From positions 186,001 through 250,000 of the forward strand of contig NZ_JAMQGP010000001.1 in the NCBI RefSeq assembly GCF_023703465.1: DNA of 64,000 bases. The letters are read 5' to 3'. This document shows, piece by piece, positions 28,824-38,606 of the stretch (position 1 is its first letter; each line of letters opens with the position of its first letter). The position numbers were made by a program, and so were the translations under genes. The notes under the pieces are model-generated. The model saw only the letters and a program-made list of their open reading frames with translations, searched no databases and was not told the origin of the DNA. This DNA comes from Echinimonas agarilytica (GTDB taxonomy: Bacteria > Pseudomonadota > Gammaproteobacteria > Enterobacterales > Neiellaceae).

Positions 28824-29720
28824 ATGGCACATCCGATTATTCAACTTTCGAATGTAGCGCGTTTGAGAACACGTAAACATAAGCCTGAGCAACCTGATCC
28901 ATTGTTGCCGGGTTATGCCTTTGATGCTCATTTGGTATCAGGCATTACGCATATTGAACAAGATGGTGATTTAGATTTCGTGATTGACCGCCCCAGTGGT
29001 ATGAATGGTTATATCATTAACTTCACCGTGGCAGGCGAAGGAGAAATCTTTTCCGGCGACAAGTCCTTTCGTGTGAAACAAGGCGATTTGTTGATGTTTC
29101 CGCCTGAAGCTATTCATTATTACCAAAGAGCGCCAAACGCGAGCCGCTGGCATCACCGTTGGATCTACTTCCGCCCTCGCGCATTTTGGTTTGATTGGCT
29201 TGATTGGAGTGACAAGCATGAGCTTGTGGGGCGCTTAAGTTTATCTAATGAAAAAGACTACCGTCGATTTGAAAGTTTGTTTCTAGATGTCGAGGAAGCC
29301 ACCAATTCAGGTAAAACTCTCGGTGAAGAGTTGGCAATGAGTATGTTGGAGCAATTGCTGCTTCGTTGCACAGAACTTGATCCAACTAATGAGCAACGTT
29401 TGCTCGATCCGCGTATTTTGGAAGCGTGTCATTATATTTCTCAAAACTTAAAAGAGCCGCTTAAAACTGAAGATATTGCAGCTCATGTGTGTTTGTCGGT
29501 TTCTCGCTTAACTCATTTGTTTACTGAGCAAGTAGGAATGAGCTTATCGCGCTGGCGAGAAGACCAGCGCATTAGTTTAGCGAAACAATTACTACAAACA
29601 ACGGGAATGCCGATTTATAATGTAGCTCGCATGGTTGGCTATGATGATCAGCTTTATTTCTCGAAAGTGTTCCGCAGACGCACAGGCGTAAGCCCCACGC
29701 AATATCGAGAGTCTCGTTAA
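28824..29720 (+). CDS. araC: Arabinose operon transcriptional regulator AraC
   Basis: A 298-residue protein (E. coli AraC 292) that aligns by eye along its length: PDPLLPGYAFDAHLVSGIT at the start of the cupin arabinose-binding domain, DFVIDRPSGMNGYIINFTV, FPPEAIHYYQRAPNA and WIYFRPRAFWFDWLDW, then two helix-turn-helix motifs (EDIAAHVCLSVSRLTHLFTEQ and NVARMVGYDDQLYFSKVFRRRTG). Arabinose binding turns it from repressor to activator. GAGAGGAA precedes the ATG. It lies on the opposite strand to the structural genes araA, araD and araB, about 1.3 kb from araA and 11 kb from araB. Confidence 0.95.
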   Translation: MAHPIIQLSNVARLRTRKHKPEQPDPLLPGYAFDAHLVSGITHIEQDGDLDFVIDRPSGMNGYIINFTVAGEGEIFSGDKSFRVKQGDLLMFPPEAIHYYQRAPNASRWHHRWIYFRPRAFWFDWLDWSDKHELVGRLSLSNEKDYRRFESLFLDVEEATNSGKTLGEELAMSMLEQLLLRCTELDPTNEQRLLDPRILEACHYISQNLKEPLKTEDIAAHVCLSVSRLTHLFTEQVGMSLSRWREDQRISLAKQLLQTTGMPIYNVARMVGYDDQLYFSKVFRRRTGVSPTQYRESR

Positions 29721-29740
29721 CATTTGTTTTTCGAGCGGAG

Positions 29741-29768
29741 AAGCCAGCCATTAGGTTGGCTTTTTTTT
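29741..29768 (+). terminator. Terminator after araC
   Basis: A 9-bp stem with one G-T pair (29741-29749 with 29754-29762, loop ATTA) continues into a run of eight T at 29761-29768. Confidence 0.85.
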
Positions 29769-29795
29769 GTCTTTTTTATCAGCGAAGTGGATTTT

Positions 29796-30389
29796 ATGAA
29801 CCCGATACTCGAACAATTCGACGCCTTGATTTTTGATATGGACGGTACTCTCATCGACTCGATGCCCGCGCATATGGATGCATGGGAGCAAACGGCTCAG
29901 CACCATGGTTTTCCATATGATCGTGAATGGCACCATTCATTGGGCGGAGTGCCCACCCGTAAAACGGCAGAAATGATTGGGCAGCGATACGAGATTGAAT
30001 TGGATGCTGCTGCGGTGGCTGAAACGAAGCGTCAAAAGTGGGAAGCGATGGGCGCCGGCCCGGTTTTAATTGATCCTACTTACGCCGTGTTCAATCAATT
30101 TCACGGCCAGAAGAAGATTGCTGTCGGCACGGGCGCAGAGCGCGCTCATGCAGAAGAAATGCTAGAAGAGGTGGGCATATTGTCACGTTTAGATGCGCTT
30201 GTTACAGCGTCAGATGTGGTGAATGGTAAGCCCAGCGGCGATACTTTTTTAAAGGCTGCGAATACGGTTGGCGTTGCGCCAGAGCGCTGCGTAGTTTTTG
30301 AAGACACAGAAATAGGGAGGCAAGCAGCTGAGGCCGCTGGAATGCAATGCATTATGGTGGTGGACGGCCAAATTTGTTGGCCCAAATAG
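29796..30389 (+). CDS. HAD-superfamily sugar-phosphate phosphatase, beta-phosphoglucomutase-like (YqaB type)
   Basis: A 197-residue HAD hydrolase. Motif I is FDMDGTLIDSMPAHMDAW with the nucleophile/acid Asp pair, motif III lysine is in VVNGKPSGDTFLKAA, and motif IV is VFEDTEIGRQAAEAAGM. A helical cap sits between them. The relatives closest in pattern dephosphorylate fructose-1-phosphate or related sugar phosphates. The frame opens at 29724, overlapping the araC terminator; the ATG at 29796 gives the normal family start, with a weak ribosome binding site. The substrate and any link to arabinose are unknown. Confidence 0.88.
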   Translation: MNPILEQFDALIFDMDGTLIDSMPAHMDAWEQTAQHHGFPYDREWHHSLGGVPTRKTAEMIGQRYEIELDAAAVAETKRQKWEAMGAGPVLIDPTYAVFNQFHGQKKIAVGTGAERAHAEEMLEEVGILSRLDALVTASDVVNGKPSGDTFLKAANTVGVAPERCVVFEDTEIGRQAAEAAGMQCIMVVDGQICWPK

Positions 30390-30516
30390 CGATAAGCAAC
30401 GCTTATATTTAAGTTCCCCCCTTTTAGTGGGCCTTGGTTTTACTGAACTTAAGGCCCGTTTGGGCGCCCTATATAAGTTGACGATAGGAAATTTTGTTGT
30501 AAAGGCATGGTAGTTC

Positions 30517-30966
30517 ATGAAGATTCAACGCGGTTTCACATTGATTGAGCTGGTGGTTGTTATTGTTATCCTAGGAATATTGGCCGTTTCGGCTGCCCCA
30601 CGTTTCATCAATATACAAAATGATGCTCGGGCTTCGACTATTGCCGGAATGAAGGGCACCATTGTAAGCATGAATGACTTGGTTTATTCAAAGGCTATAT
30701 TGGAAGGAAAAGACAAGCTCGCAAATAGTGTTGTTAATGGGGTACCCATTAAATATGGATACATCGAAGCAACGCGAACTGCATTAAATGCTGCGCTACA
30801 AATTACTGATGAAGATTGGGTGTTTACCCCATCGGCTGTGAACCCGAATTCAATCGAAATACGTCAAAAGGGGGCGGAAGATGCTTGCATGTTTAACTAT
30901 ACCAATGCGGGGGCAATATATCCGCCACAATATACCAATCTACCCGACGCATCATCTTGCAATTAG
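30517..30966 (+). CDS. Type IV pilin-like protein, MSHA type
   Basis: A 149-residue prepilin. The short leader MKIQRG is followed by FTLIELVVVIVILGILAVSA, the class III pilin methylation and assembly motif with Glu at +5 and a hydrophobic alpha helix. The globular part ends with two Cys (in EDACMFNYTN and the last residues SSCN) that can make the usual C-terminal disulfide loop. The pattern after the helix (APRFINIQNDARASTIAGMKG) resembles MSHA pilins of Vibrio and Alteromonadales. Processing would need a PilD-type peptidase. It is a single gene without pilus assembly genes, convergent with araA. Confidence 0.9.
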   Translation: MKIQRGFTLIELVVVIVILGILAVSAAPRFINIQNDARASTIAGMKGTIVSMNDLVYSKAILEGKDKLANSVVNGVPIKYGYIEATRTALNAALQITDEDWVFTPSAVNPNSIEIRQKGAEDACMFNYTNAGAIYPPQYTNLPDASSCN

Positions 30967-30969
30967 TAA

Positions 30970-30993
30970 AGCCATCGAAATGCATCGATGGCT
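30970..30993. terminator. Hairpin between convergent pilin gene and araA
   Basis: AGCCATCGA (30970-30978) pairs with TCGATGGCT (30985-30993) around a 6-base loop. The T-tracts are short on both strands; it is a probable bidirectional terminator. Confidence 0.6.
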
Positions 30994-31003
30994 CTGAGTT
31001 ATC

Positions 31004-32506
31004 TTACAATCCGTTCGAAAGATGGTAGTAAGCAGCACTATGGCGCAGCTCATTCTTAAAGCTACGAATTCCTGTTTCTGCATCAATCACGACTAGCTCT
31101 ACACCTGCCATTTCAGCATAATCAGAAATCATGTCTGTTGTGACTGCTTGACTATATGCCGTGTGGTGAGCGCCACCGGCATGAATCCATGCTGCTGAAG
31201 CAACCGAAAGATTCGGGCGCGGCTCCCAAAGAGCGTGAGCAACAGGCAGTTTAGGCAAGTCTGATGGAGGTGTGACCGCATCGACTTCGTTAACGATAAT
31301 GCGGAAGCGGTTTCCTAAATCAACAGGCGATACGTTAATGGCAAATCCTGCTTTACCCGTGAACAGCAAACGAGCGATGTCGCGCTTTACGCCAATAGTG
31401 TGCAACTGAACATCAACCTTTGGCTTGGCATCAGCAATACTTGGGCACACTTCGAGCATGTGAGCACCTAAAGCTTGGTCTGTAGCACCGAAATTGTAGG
31501 TGTAATCTTCCATGAAAGATGTACCGCCATCGAGTCCTTCAGACATGACTTTCATAATGCGAACCATTGCAGCTGTTTTCCAATCGCCTTCGCCTCCGTA
31601 GCCATAACCACGTGCCATTAAGCGTTGTGTTGCTAGCCCAGGTAAGCCAGTGAGGCCAGTTAGGTTTTCAAAACAGTTGGTAAATGCACCGAATCCACCA
31701 TCTTCTAAGAACTTAGCCATACCGAGTTCAAGGCGTGCTTCGTTTTGCAGCATTTTGAATTGGTAGTCGTCAGCCAAGAGTGAATCGGCAATCTCGTAGT
31801 CTGACTTATATACTTCAATTTGAGCTGCAACTTGTTCATCTGTAACGGCTTCAACAACGAATTTTAAGTCGCCTAGGCCGTAGCCATGCACTTCGTAACC
31901 AAAGGTGATTTGTGCGGAGACTTTGTTTCCTTCGGTGACTGCAACTTGGCGCATGTTGTCGCCAAAGCGTGCAACTTTAAGGGTTTGGCTTTCATTCCAA
32001 CCCTTTGCAGCACGGCACCAACCGTCAATTTGTTGTTGAACATTTGCATCTTTCCAGTGACCGGCAACCACTTTGCGTTCAATTCGCATGCGTGCACCGA
32101 TAAAGCCAAATTCACGACAGCCATGAGCACTTTGGTGAGTGTTCATGTAGTTCATGTCGATCTCTTTCCATGGCAATTCAGCATGGAATTGGGTGTGTAA
32201 GTGCATCCAAGGTTTTTTTAATTCGCCAAGACCTGCAATCCACATTTTTGCCGGAGAAAAAGTATGCATCCAAAGCACAAGACCAATACAGTTTTTGTCG
32301 CTATTGGCTTGTTGGCATATGGCATGAATTTCTTCAGGCGTTTTTACAGTCGGTTTGTGTACGATTTCAACACAAATGTTTTTTGATTGATTAAAGCCGT
32401 CTACGATTTGGGCGCTGTCGTCTGCCACTTGCTGAAGCACTTTTGGGCCGTACAGGTGTTGAGAACCTGTGACAAACCAAACTTGTTGTTGAGTTGATAC
32501 TGTCAT
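31004..32506 (-). CDS. araA: L-arabinose isomerase
   Basis: A 500-residue enzyme, the same length as E. coli AraA, converting L-arabinose to L-ribulose. Recognisable segments are [35 protein letters not shown], the metal/active-site region [18 protein letters not shown] and [11 protein letters not shown], and the C-terminal [16 protein letters not shown]. It follows araD on the same strand with a 12-base gap, so araD-araA is an operon in that order, unlike E. coli araBAD. Confidence 0.97.
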   Translation of the reverse strand: MTVSTQQQVWFVTGSQHLYGPKVLQQVADDSAQIVDGFNQSKNICVEIVHKPTVKTPEEIHAICQQANSDKNCIGLVLWMHTFSPAKMWIAGLGELKKPWMHLHTQFHAELPWKEIDMNYMNTHQSAHGCREFGFIGARMRIERKVVAGHWKDANVQQQIDGWCRAAKGWNESQTLKVARFGDNMRQVAVTEGNKVSAQITFGYEVHGYGLGDLKFVVEAVTDEQVAAQIEVYKSDYEIADSLLADDYQFKMLQNEARLELGMAKFLEDGGFGAFTNCFENLTGLTGLPGLATQRLMARGYGYGGEGDWKTAAMVRIMKVMSEGLDGGTSFMEDYTYNFGATDQALGAHMLEVCPSIADAKPKVDVQLHTIGVKRDIARLLFTGKAGFAINVSPVDLGNRFRIIVNEVDAVTPPSDLPKLPVAHALWEPRPNLSVASAAWIHAGGAHHTAYSQAVTTDMISDYAEMAGVELVVIDAETGIRSFKNELRHSAAYYHLSNGL

Positions 32507-32518
32507 CGATATGTCGCC

Positions 32519-33214
32519 TTATGCTTTGTTCTGACCGTAGTAAGCATTTTTTCCGTGCTTACGTGAGTAGTGTTTGTTAAGAATGTAATCTGGGAGTTGA
32601 GCCAGTCCGGGATTGAGTTGCGCAGTGGCCAATGCCATACGCGCTATCTCTTCCAACACGACTGCATTGTGAACTGCACCGTGAGCGTCTTTACCCCAAG
32701 CGAATGGCCCGTGATTGGAAATTAAAATGCCCGGCATGGTTAAGGGCGGAGTATCGCCAAGTGTTTCAATGATGAGGCTGCCAGTCAGCTCTTCGTAGCC
32801 TTGCTCGACTTCTTCTGGAGTTAATAAGCGAGAGCAAGGAATTGTGCCGTTGAAATAATCGGCGTGAGTAGTGCCCAACACCGGAATTGAACGTTGCGAT
32901 TGGGCCCACGACGTTGCATTGGATGAATGCGTATGTACCACGCCGCCTACGTCATCATATTGACGATAAAGTGCCAGATGTGTTGCAGTGTCTGAAGAGG
33001 GGCGAAGTGTCCCTTCGACAACATTGCCTTTCAAGTCGACAATGACCATATCTGAGGCCGACATATTTTCGTACGCCACACCACTTGGTTTTATGACCAC
33101 AAGGTCGCGAGCGTCGTTAATGGCGCTTACATTGCCCCATGTAAATGTGACAAGCCCATATTTTGGCAAATCTAAATTGGCTGCCAGAACCTCTTCTCTT
33201 AATGCGTCTAACAT
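32519..33214 (-). CDS. araD: L-ribulose-5-phosphate 4-epimerase
   Basis: A 231-residue class II aldolase-fold enzyme that converts L-ribulose-5-phosphate to D-xylulose-5-phosphate. [17 protein letters not shown] is at the N terminus, and the zinc histidines are in [13 protein letters not shown] and later in [11 protein letters not shown]. The frame is open from 33280, with ATGs at 33226 and 33214; 33214 is chosen because it gives the same 231-residue length as E. coli AraD (MLxxLRxxVLxANLxLPK) and is preceded by GGAA. It is first in the araDA operon. Confidence 0.95.
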   Translation of the reverse strand: MLDALREEVLAANLDLPKYGLVTFTWGNVSAINDARDLVVIKPSGVAYENMSASDMVIVDLKGNVVEGTLRPSSDTATHLALYRQYDDVGGVVHTHSSNATSWAQSQRSIPVLGTTHADYFNGTIPCSRLLTPEEVEQGYEELTGSLIIETLGDTPPLTMPGILISNHGPFAWGKDAHGAVHNAVVLEEIARMALATAQLNPGLAQLPDYILNKHYSRKHGKNAYYGQNKA

Positions 33215-33711
33215 CGTGTTTTCCATAGCTCTGCTCTGCCGTATCGGTGTGTGGCAAAGACAACGACTGATCACAGTCAATTACTGATGACAGCAGAATA
33301 AAATGAGTGCTAAAAACTGGTTAGATAGGGCATGGCTGATTATATAAACGATCTGGCTGGGCTAGAAATACTGTGTGGTAACCGAGAATTCTTCTGAAGC
33401 TGCATTTTTTATAGAAAAACTAAAGTTTCTGATGTTCTTACGAAAATCTGATCCAGTGAAAATCCGGTTACTATTGTTGTTTAAATGTCCCTAAATATTG
33501 ATGAAAGGAATGGCCAACCATGTGTTCAGATTCACTTTATTGATGAGGCGGCAAAAATATACATGTACTCAGCGGTATTTTGTTAGTGCATGTCAGCGTG
33601 TTCGTTTTTAATGAAAGGTTAGATGTAATCGCGTTCATTCGCGATATTAAAGTTTATAAAGGAGAGAATACTGGCGATGGCATATGCGGTGGTCGGTAAC
33701 ATGAATTAAAT
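33215..33711. promoter_or_regulatory. Divergent control region between araDA and galM-type gene
   Basis: About 500 bases without a gene, between two sugar operons pointing away from each other. The coding-strand motif TTTAGCACTC (33305-33314 on the plus strand as its complement) stands 91-100 bases before araD and recurs at nearly the same distance before araB. A palindromic GACTG-ATCA-CAGTC is at 33265-33278. These are candidates for AraC or Crp binding; no promoter is assigned. Confidence 0.45.
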
Positions 33712-34755
33712 ATGGACACAGCTACTCTACCCAAAATCGACAACGCGCAATGGGCTGAATCTGGTTACTCGATTTATGAATTAACAAATACCCAAGGCAC
33801 TTGTGTTTTAGTCAGTGACTTAGGAGCAACCATTGTCAGTTTATATACCCGCAATCGCCATCAGCGACTATCAAACATTGTGTTGGGGTACGACACACCT
33901 CAAGAATACTTGGAAAGCCAACAATACTTAGGCGCAAGTATTGGTCGTGTTGCTAACCGTATTGATAACGGTGAGTTTGAAGTGGATGGAGTGCGCTATC
34001 AGATCACCCGAAATGATGGCGAGCATTGCTTGCATGGTGGCCTTCCTGGCCTGCACTGCAAGCAATGGGATCTGGTGTCTCAAAGCTCAAGTACAGTGAG
34101 TTTTGAAATTGTTTCACCAGACGGAGAATGCGGTTTTCCGGGCGATCTCAAAGTCCGTGCAAATTTTGAATTGACGGACGATGATCAGCTTCAAATTGTG
34201 TATGAAGCGACAACCAACAAAGCAACGCCGGTGTGCTTAACAAACCATAGTTATTTTAATTTGGCTGACGAACAAGCCAGCATTTTGGATCATGAAGTGA
34301 GCATCGCCGCAGATCACTACTTATCCGTCAATGACAAGTTTATTCCTCGTCTTATGGTGCCTGTGGCAGATACCGCATTTGATTTCACCTCTCAAAAATC
34401 CGTGCGATCTCAAATTATGTGTTATGAACCTCAGCTCTTTTTGTGCGGCGGCTTTGATCATAATTTTTGCTTGGTTCAAGAATCAAAAGAGAAACCATCT
34501 GCGACTATTTATAGCCCAGAGAGCGGCCGTAAAGTGGAGATGTTTACGAGTACTCCCGGACTTCAGTTTTACACGGGTAATCAACTGTATGGTGAAACAG
34601 GTCAAAAAGGCCAATCTCTGCGTAAATATGCAGGTTTGTGTTTGGAGCCTCAATTTTTTCCGAATCAAATCAATACAGATAGTGCTGAAGAGTGCATATT
34701 GCGACCGGGCACCCTGTATACAACTTCTATAACATTGAAGTTTTCGAACGACTAA
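33712..34755 (+). CDS. galM: Aldose 1-epimerase (mutarotase)
   Basis: A 347-residue enzyme (E. coli GalM 346) interconverting sugar anomers. Typical segments are NIVLGYDTPQEYLES, GASIGRVANRI, EHCLHGGLPGLH with the active-site His, TNHSYFNLADE with the second His, and FDHNFCL. Placed divergently from araDA, it probably supplies the anomer of arabinose needed by the isomerase. No strong ribosome binding site precedes the ATG at 33712, so translation may be modest or the start slightly different. Confidence 0.93.
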   Translation: MDTATLPKIDNAQWAESGYSIYELTNTQGTCVLVSDLGATIVSLYTRNRHQRLSNIVLGYDTPQEYLESQQYLGASIGRVANRIDNGEFEVDGVRYQITRNDGEHCLHGGLPGLHCKQWDLVSQSSSTVSFEIVSPDGECGFPGDLKVRANFELTDDDQLQIVYEATTNKATPVCLTNHSYFNLADEQASILDHEVSIAADHYLSVNDKFIPRLMVPVADTAFDFTSQKSVRSQIMCYEPQLFLCGGFDHNFCLVQESKEKPSATIYSPESGRKVEMFTSTPGLQFYTGNQLYGETGQKGQSLRKYAGLCLEPQFFPNQINTDSAEECILRPGTLYTTSITLKFSND

Positions 34756-35632
34756 ACCGTGATTGAGTTGATTAAAAAACCAAAAAAGCACATCACGAAC
34801 GCTCTGTATTTTTTTACGATTCATTCATGTTTGGGTTGGTACTGGTCGCAACGTGTCTGATCGTTAATTTTGCCCGTTCAGTATTGGAGCGTTTCAACTT
34901 CTTTCACATCAAAAGGGCTGAAGCCCATTCCAAAGACGTCGTGAAATCAAATCGCTGGTTTTGGAGTCGACTCTCTCGGCTGAAGACTTCATTATTTTGC
35001 AGCTTTTGAATGAGGTTCATGAGTTCACAGTGACTATCCAGTCGATTTTTCCAATGGTCAGTGGTTTGAGGTTTTCCGGCAGCCAAGTCCAGTTTATTGC
35101 GCCTATTTTATGCTTTTTCATTATCGGCAGATCTTTCAAGCTGCCCATTTCCATTTCAAACAAGGGCTGCGCGCAAGGGGTATTTTTTGAAAATGAAAGG
35201 GGGCAGCGGATTGCTCCATAGATTTAGCAGTTAAGAGTGCTTGGGTTATGAATATTTTGAGGTGGGTCACGTTCGCTCTGTTTAGCTGGGTGGAATGGCA
35301 CCAATTAAGTTAATGAATTGTTAATGGCGGTTGTTGTTAAAAAGCTAACTGGAACAGGGTGTTGGGAAACTTTGTACGCATAAATGAATTTGAACTTATA
35401 TGAGAAAATATAGTCCAATTTAGAGTAAGAATAGGCTGAAATATAATTTCAAGTCAGTTGCAAGGTGTTGATTTAAAAAGATTATTTTTTTGGTTTGTTT
35501 GTTTTTTAACGAGTGGCAATTTCACGATTTGATCCAAGTCTCTGTATCAGGGGTTAAATAAATGTAAGGTATTGTCATCAGCCGGAGAAGCTGAATGACA
35601 ATCAAGCATCAACATTACGGTGAGGAGGCATT
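34756..35632. other. Gene-poor stretch of about 880 bases
   Basis: No convincing gene on either strand. Frames of 60-86 codons occur on both strands (34904-35086 minus, 34961-35221 plus) but lack ribosome binding sites and recognisable features. On the minus strand, two short frames around 34904-35150 interrupted by stops could be the remains of a decayed gene, but no family could be recognised. The part after 35222 is strongly A+T-rich and leads to the small gene at 35633. Confidence 0.45.
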
Positions 35633-35845
35633 ATGTCTATCCTTGAGAAAACGACCCGAGTTGTTGCTGTTGGCTTGACACTTTGGATAGCTGTTCTCTC
35701 GTTAACAGGCATGAAAGGCCTAGGAGATCAGGAAGTTCGTCAGGGATTCGATGTTAGTTCAAAGACTGAGGCAAGTGCGCAGCAATTAACCAGTCAATCT
35801 CAGCCACATATCATTGTGGCAAGTGTAAATAATCGAAGTAATTAG
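35633..35845 (+). CDS. Small membrane-anchored protein of unknown function (70 aa)
   Basis: I do not recognise it. A strong GAGGAGG ribosome binding site stands 4 bases before the ATG and a good intrinsic terminator follows the stop, so this is very probably a real single-gene transcript. The product has one hydrophobic segment (VVAVGLTLWIAVLSLTG, residues ~10-26) and a polar tail rich in Ser, Gln and Asn. The segment could be a membrane anchor or an uncleaved signal. The surrounding DNA is gene-poor. Confidence 0.65.
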   Translation: MSILEKTTRVVAVGLTLWIAVLSLTGMKGLGDQEVRQGFDVSSKTEASAQQLTSQSQPHIIVASVNNRSN

Positions 35846-35859
35846 TATTAAAGTAGTCT

Positions 35860-35891
35860 AAAAAGCCAGAGCTTAGCACTCTGGCTTTTTT
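35860..35891 (+). terminator. Terminator after the small membrane protein
   Basis: A 12-bp stem, AAAAAGCCAGAG (35860-35871) with CTCTGGCTTTTT (35879-35890), 7-base loop, ending in six T. Confidence 0.92.
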
Positions 35892-36239
35892 GTGTATGTG
35901 ACGGGGTGTAGGCCACGGCAATTCCAGCTCAAACCCATCTCCAATCCCCATGTTTTGCACTTCATAAGCTTAACCTTTTCTTGAGAAAAGTCTTATGTCG
36001 AAAAATTGATGCCTGGGTAGCCTTGTTTGTCTCTCAGCACAAAATTCCATGCTATTGGCGACATTGTTTATGTCTGCACTAGGCGTATTAGGTTGTAATC
36101 GCTTACAACAAAGCTAAATCATTGAAGATCGATGAGTCGGTTAGCAAATAAGACTAGTCGCGGTAATAAGCATGGAGTGCCAATTTCACCATAACCTAGG
36201 CGGGCCGCGAAGTTTACTCAACCTAAAGTGCGAGGCACG
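35892..36239. other. Intergenic region upstream of the chemoreceptor gene
   Basis: About 350 bases without a supported gene. A flagellar sigma-28 promoter was looked for because the next gene is a chemoreceptor; TAAA at 36115 is followed by only a poor match (GTCGGTTA at 36136), so none is assigned. Confidence 0.4.
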
Positions 36240-38291
36240 ATGTTAAACTTCCTATCTCAAATGCGGATCAGTACCCGTGTCATTGTATTAGTTATAATTC
36301 CTTCACTAGCTATTTGCTGGTTGTCGTTTGAGCGTTATCAACAGGCAAGTCAGACCGAAGCTCAAATTAAAGAAATGACTGTCATGATGGGTTTCTTAAA
36401 ACGAGCATCATCATTGTTGGCCGTGTGGCAAGACGAACAAGATGTCACGCTTGCGTATACAGCGGGTGACGGCAACGTAAGCCAATATAAAGCCAAGCTC
36501 AGCGCGCCTCGCAGCCAAGTCGACCGCTCGTTTCGCGAGCTGGTGGACTACACCGAACGTCATCAAGGTGAATTGCTTCGGCATGGCAAGGTGAAGTCGG
36601 CATATCAGTCACTACAAGATAAATTTGCTCAACTCGATCAGATTAGAGCTGCCACCGATCAAAAAAATGAACGTTTACCGAATGGTACCTATAGCAGTGG
36701 ATATTTTGCGTATGTATCGCGCGAGGTGTTGCGTTCTATCCATGAAATTACTGCAATGGCAACGCGCATTGATGACAAGCTGTCGCAACATGCCTTTGCA
36801 TATTACACACTCCTGAGCATTCGCGAGCAGGGCAGTTTTGAGCGCGGCATGACGCTCAGAGCGCTCGGTGGAGGTAAAAAAATCAATTACATTCGGTATG
36901 GCCGAATTCGCTCTGCACAAGATATGCAACGCATCGCAGGGCGAGATTTTAGACAGTTGGCGTCACCAAACCTGAATCAGTTCTTTAATGAAACGGTCGA
37001 TAAATTACCGGATATGAAGCGAATCAACGTGATTCGAAATGCCATTATCAAATCAAATGGAGTGAAGCCTGATATTTCACCCGAGGAATGGTATGAAAAG
37101 TCCACTCAATACATTAATGCGTTGCAACAGGTGGATAAGAAAATTGTTGATGAAATGGATCAACGTATGGTTTGGCTCAGTGACAATGCTCAGGCAGCCG
37201 TGTGGTTTTCTGCATTGAGTATGATGGCGTTAATGGTGCTAGTGATCGTGCTTTCGACTCTGATTATTAACTCAATTATCCGCCCGCTCAAAGAGCTAGT
37301 AACCACCTTAATCCATGCTTCGGATCAGCTTGATATTCGAGTTCAATTAGATGAGCGTGGGCATGATGAGCTTGCAGAGGTATCGAAGGCATACAACAAA
37401 TTGACCTGTAGCTTTACTCAAGCATTGAATGGCATTTGTAATCAGTCTGACAACATGAACGACATTGCGTTTCGTGTGGCCGATGTAATGACCACCTCCA
37501 TTAGCAACTCTGAAAGTCAAAATAATGCAACCGATTCTGTGTCGGTGGCGGTGCACCAAATGACGGCAACAATTCAGGAGGTTGCATCGAGTGCTCAAGA
37601 AACATCTGAAGCGGTGAATCGAGCGCATTCAATGTCGGTTGATGCAGCTGATAATTCGCGCATTAGTCGCGAAATTATGGACACTTTGGTGACCGAACTA
37701 GGCACAACTGGGCATGTTATCAGTACATTGAATGACGAATCAGATTCTATTGGTTCAGTGTTGAATGTCATTCAAGGCATTGCAGAGCAAACTAATTTAC
37801 TGGCTCTGAATGCGGCAATTGAAGCAGCCAGAGCGGGCGAGCAGGGTCGAGGTTTTGCGGTGGTGGCCGATGAAGTGAGAAGTCTTGCAAGTCGCACGCA
37901 AGAATCGACCGAACAAATTCGGGCCCAAATCGAGTCGTTGCAAGAAGGTGCCCGTCAAGCCACAAAAAATATGCATCAATTGCAGGACAAAGGAACCGAA
38001 GTGGTTGACGTAGTGACTGTCAGTGAACAGGCATCAGATAAATTGCGTGAAGAACTCGATCACATTACTGCAATGGCGACTCAAATTGCCACTGCTGCTG
38101 AAGAGCAAACTAACGTTGCGAATGACATTAATATGCAGGTTCACTCGATTAAAGACGACGCCACGAGCATGGCTAAGCACGCACAAGATAGTGCGAGCGC
38201 GATCGAAACCCTAACCGGAAATGGCCGTTTACTGACCGACTACGTGACACGTTTTCAGGTCATTGCACCAGAAGCATCTTCGGCATCTTAA
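36240..38291 (+). CDS. Methyl-accepting chemotaxis protein with NIT-like sensor domain
   Basis: A 683-residue receptor. TM1 ([17 protein letters not shown]) is followed by a ~280-residue helical periplasmic domain resembling the NIT (nitrate/nitrite-sensing) family ([27 protein letters not shown] and later [15 protein letters not shown]), TM2 ([23 protein letters not shown]), a HAMP domain ([19 protein letters not shown]) and the cytoplasmic signalling domain with the hairpin tip [20 protein letters not shown]. It feeds the CheA/CheW pathway. The ATG at 36240 is chosen over GTG 36228 because GAGG precedes it. The ligand is not certain: the NIT match is by pattern. Confidence 0.9.
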   Translation: MLNFLSQMRISTRVIVLVIIPSLAICWLSFERYQQASQTEAQIKEMTVMMGFLKRASSLLAVWQDEQDVTLAYTAGDGNVSQYKAKLSAPRSQVDRSFRELVDYTERHQGELLRHGKVKSAYQSLQDKFAQLDQIRAATDQKNERLPNGTYSSGYFAYVSREVLRSIHEITAMATRIDDKLSQHAFAYYTLLSIREQGSFERGMTLRALGGGKKINYIRYGRIRSAQDMQRIAGRDFRQLASPNLNQFFNETVDKLPDMKRINVIRNAIIKSNGVKPDISPEEWYEKSTQYINALQQVDKKIVDEMDQRMVWLSDNAQAAVWFSALSMMALMVLVIVLSTLIINSIIRPLKELVTTLIHASDQLDIRVQLDERGHDELAEVSKAYNKLTCSFTQALNGICNQSDNMNDIAFRVADVMTTSISNSESQNNATDSVSVAVHQMTATIQEVASSAQETSEAVNRAHSMSVDAADNSRISREIMDTLVTELGTTGHVISTLNDESDSIGSVLNVIQGIAEQTNLLALNAAIEAARAGEQGRGFAVVADEVRSLASRTQESTEQIRAQIESLQEGARQATKNMHQLQDKGTEVVDVVTVSEQASDKLREELDHITAMATQIATAAEEQTNVANDINMQVHSIKDDATSMAKHAQDSASAIETLTGNGRLLTDYVTRFQVIAPEASSAS

Positions 38292-38320
38292 TTAACCCCG
38301 TCTCTCTCCCCAGAGTTTAT

Positions 38321-38342
38321 GGCGTCATTTGGCGCCTTTTTT
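38321..38342 (+). terminator. Terminator after the chemoreceptor gene
   Basis: GGCGT (38321-38325) pairs with GCGCC (38332-38336), including one G-T pair, followed by six T. Confidence 0.8.
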
Positions 38343-38606
38343 ATGGCCCAACCACTGTGCTTCACAATTTTGATAAAGGCTTCTGTCTGCGACATGACAG
38401 CGCTAATACCCATACTCTAAAGTGACCACACTATTTATAATGTGAAATGTTCAAATTGGTATGATGTTCTTTTCACACTGATGCTGCTTTTAATGTAGCC
38501 TAGGCGCTAAATGGGGTGAAGGCATCGACATTCGATGGGTGAATAGCACCTTGCTGAATGTTTGTCGAACACCTTTGGTCACCTAAGCTTCCTGTAGGAC
38601 TTATCA
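38343..38606. other. Intergenic region upstream of the octahaem cytochrome gene
   Basis: About 265 bases without a gene. A 6-bp hairpin (38523-38528 with 38532-38537, CATCGA/TCGATG) lies about 70 bases before the start. No FNR or Crp site could be assigned with confidence. Confidence 0.35.

Noticed and set aside
34961-35221. 86-codon plus-strand frame after galM
   Set aside because: There is no ribosome binding site, no terminator and no recognisable feature; kept only as part of the gene-poor stretch.
36115-36143. Sigma-28 flagellar promoter before the chemoreceptor gene
   Set aside because: The TAAA element has only a poor second half (GTCGGTTA) at wrong spacing.
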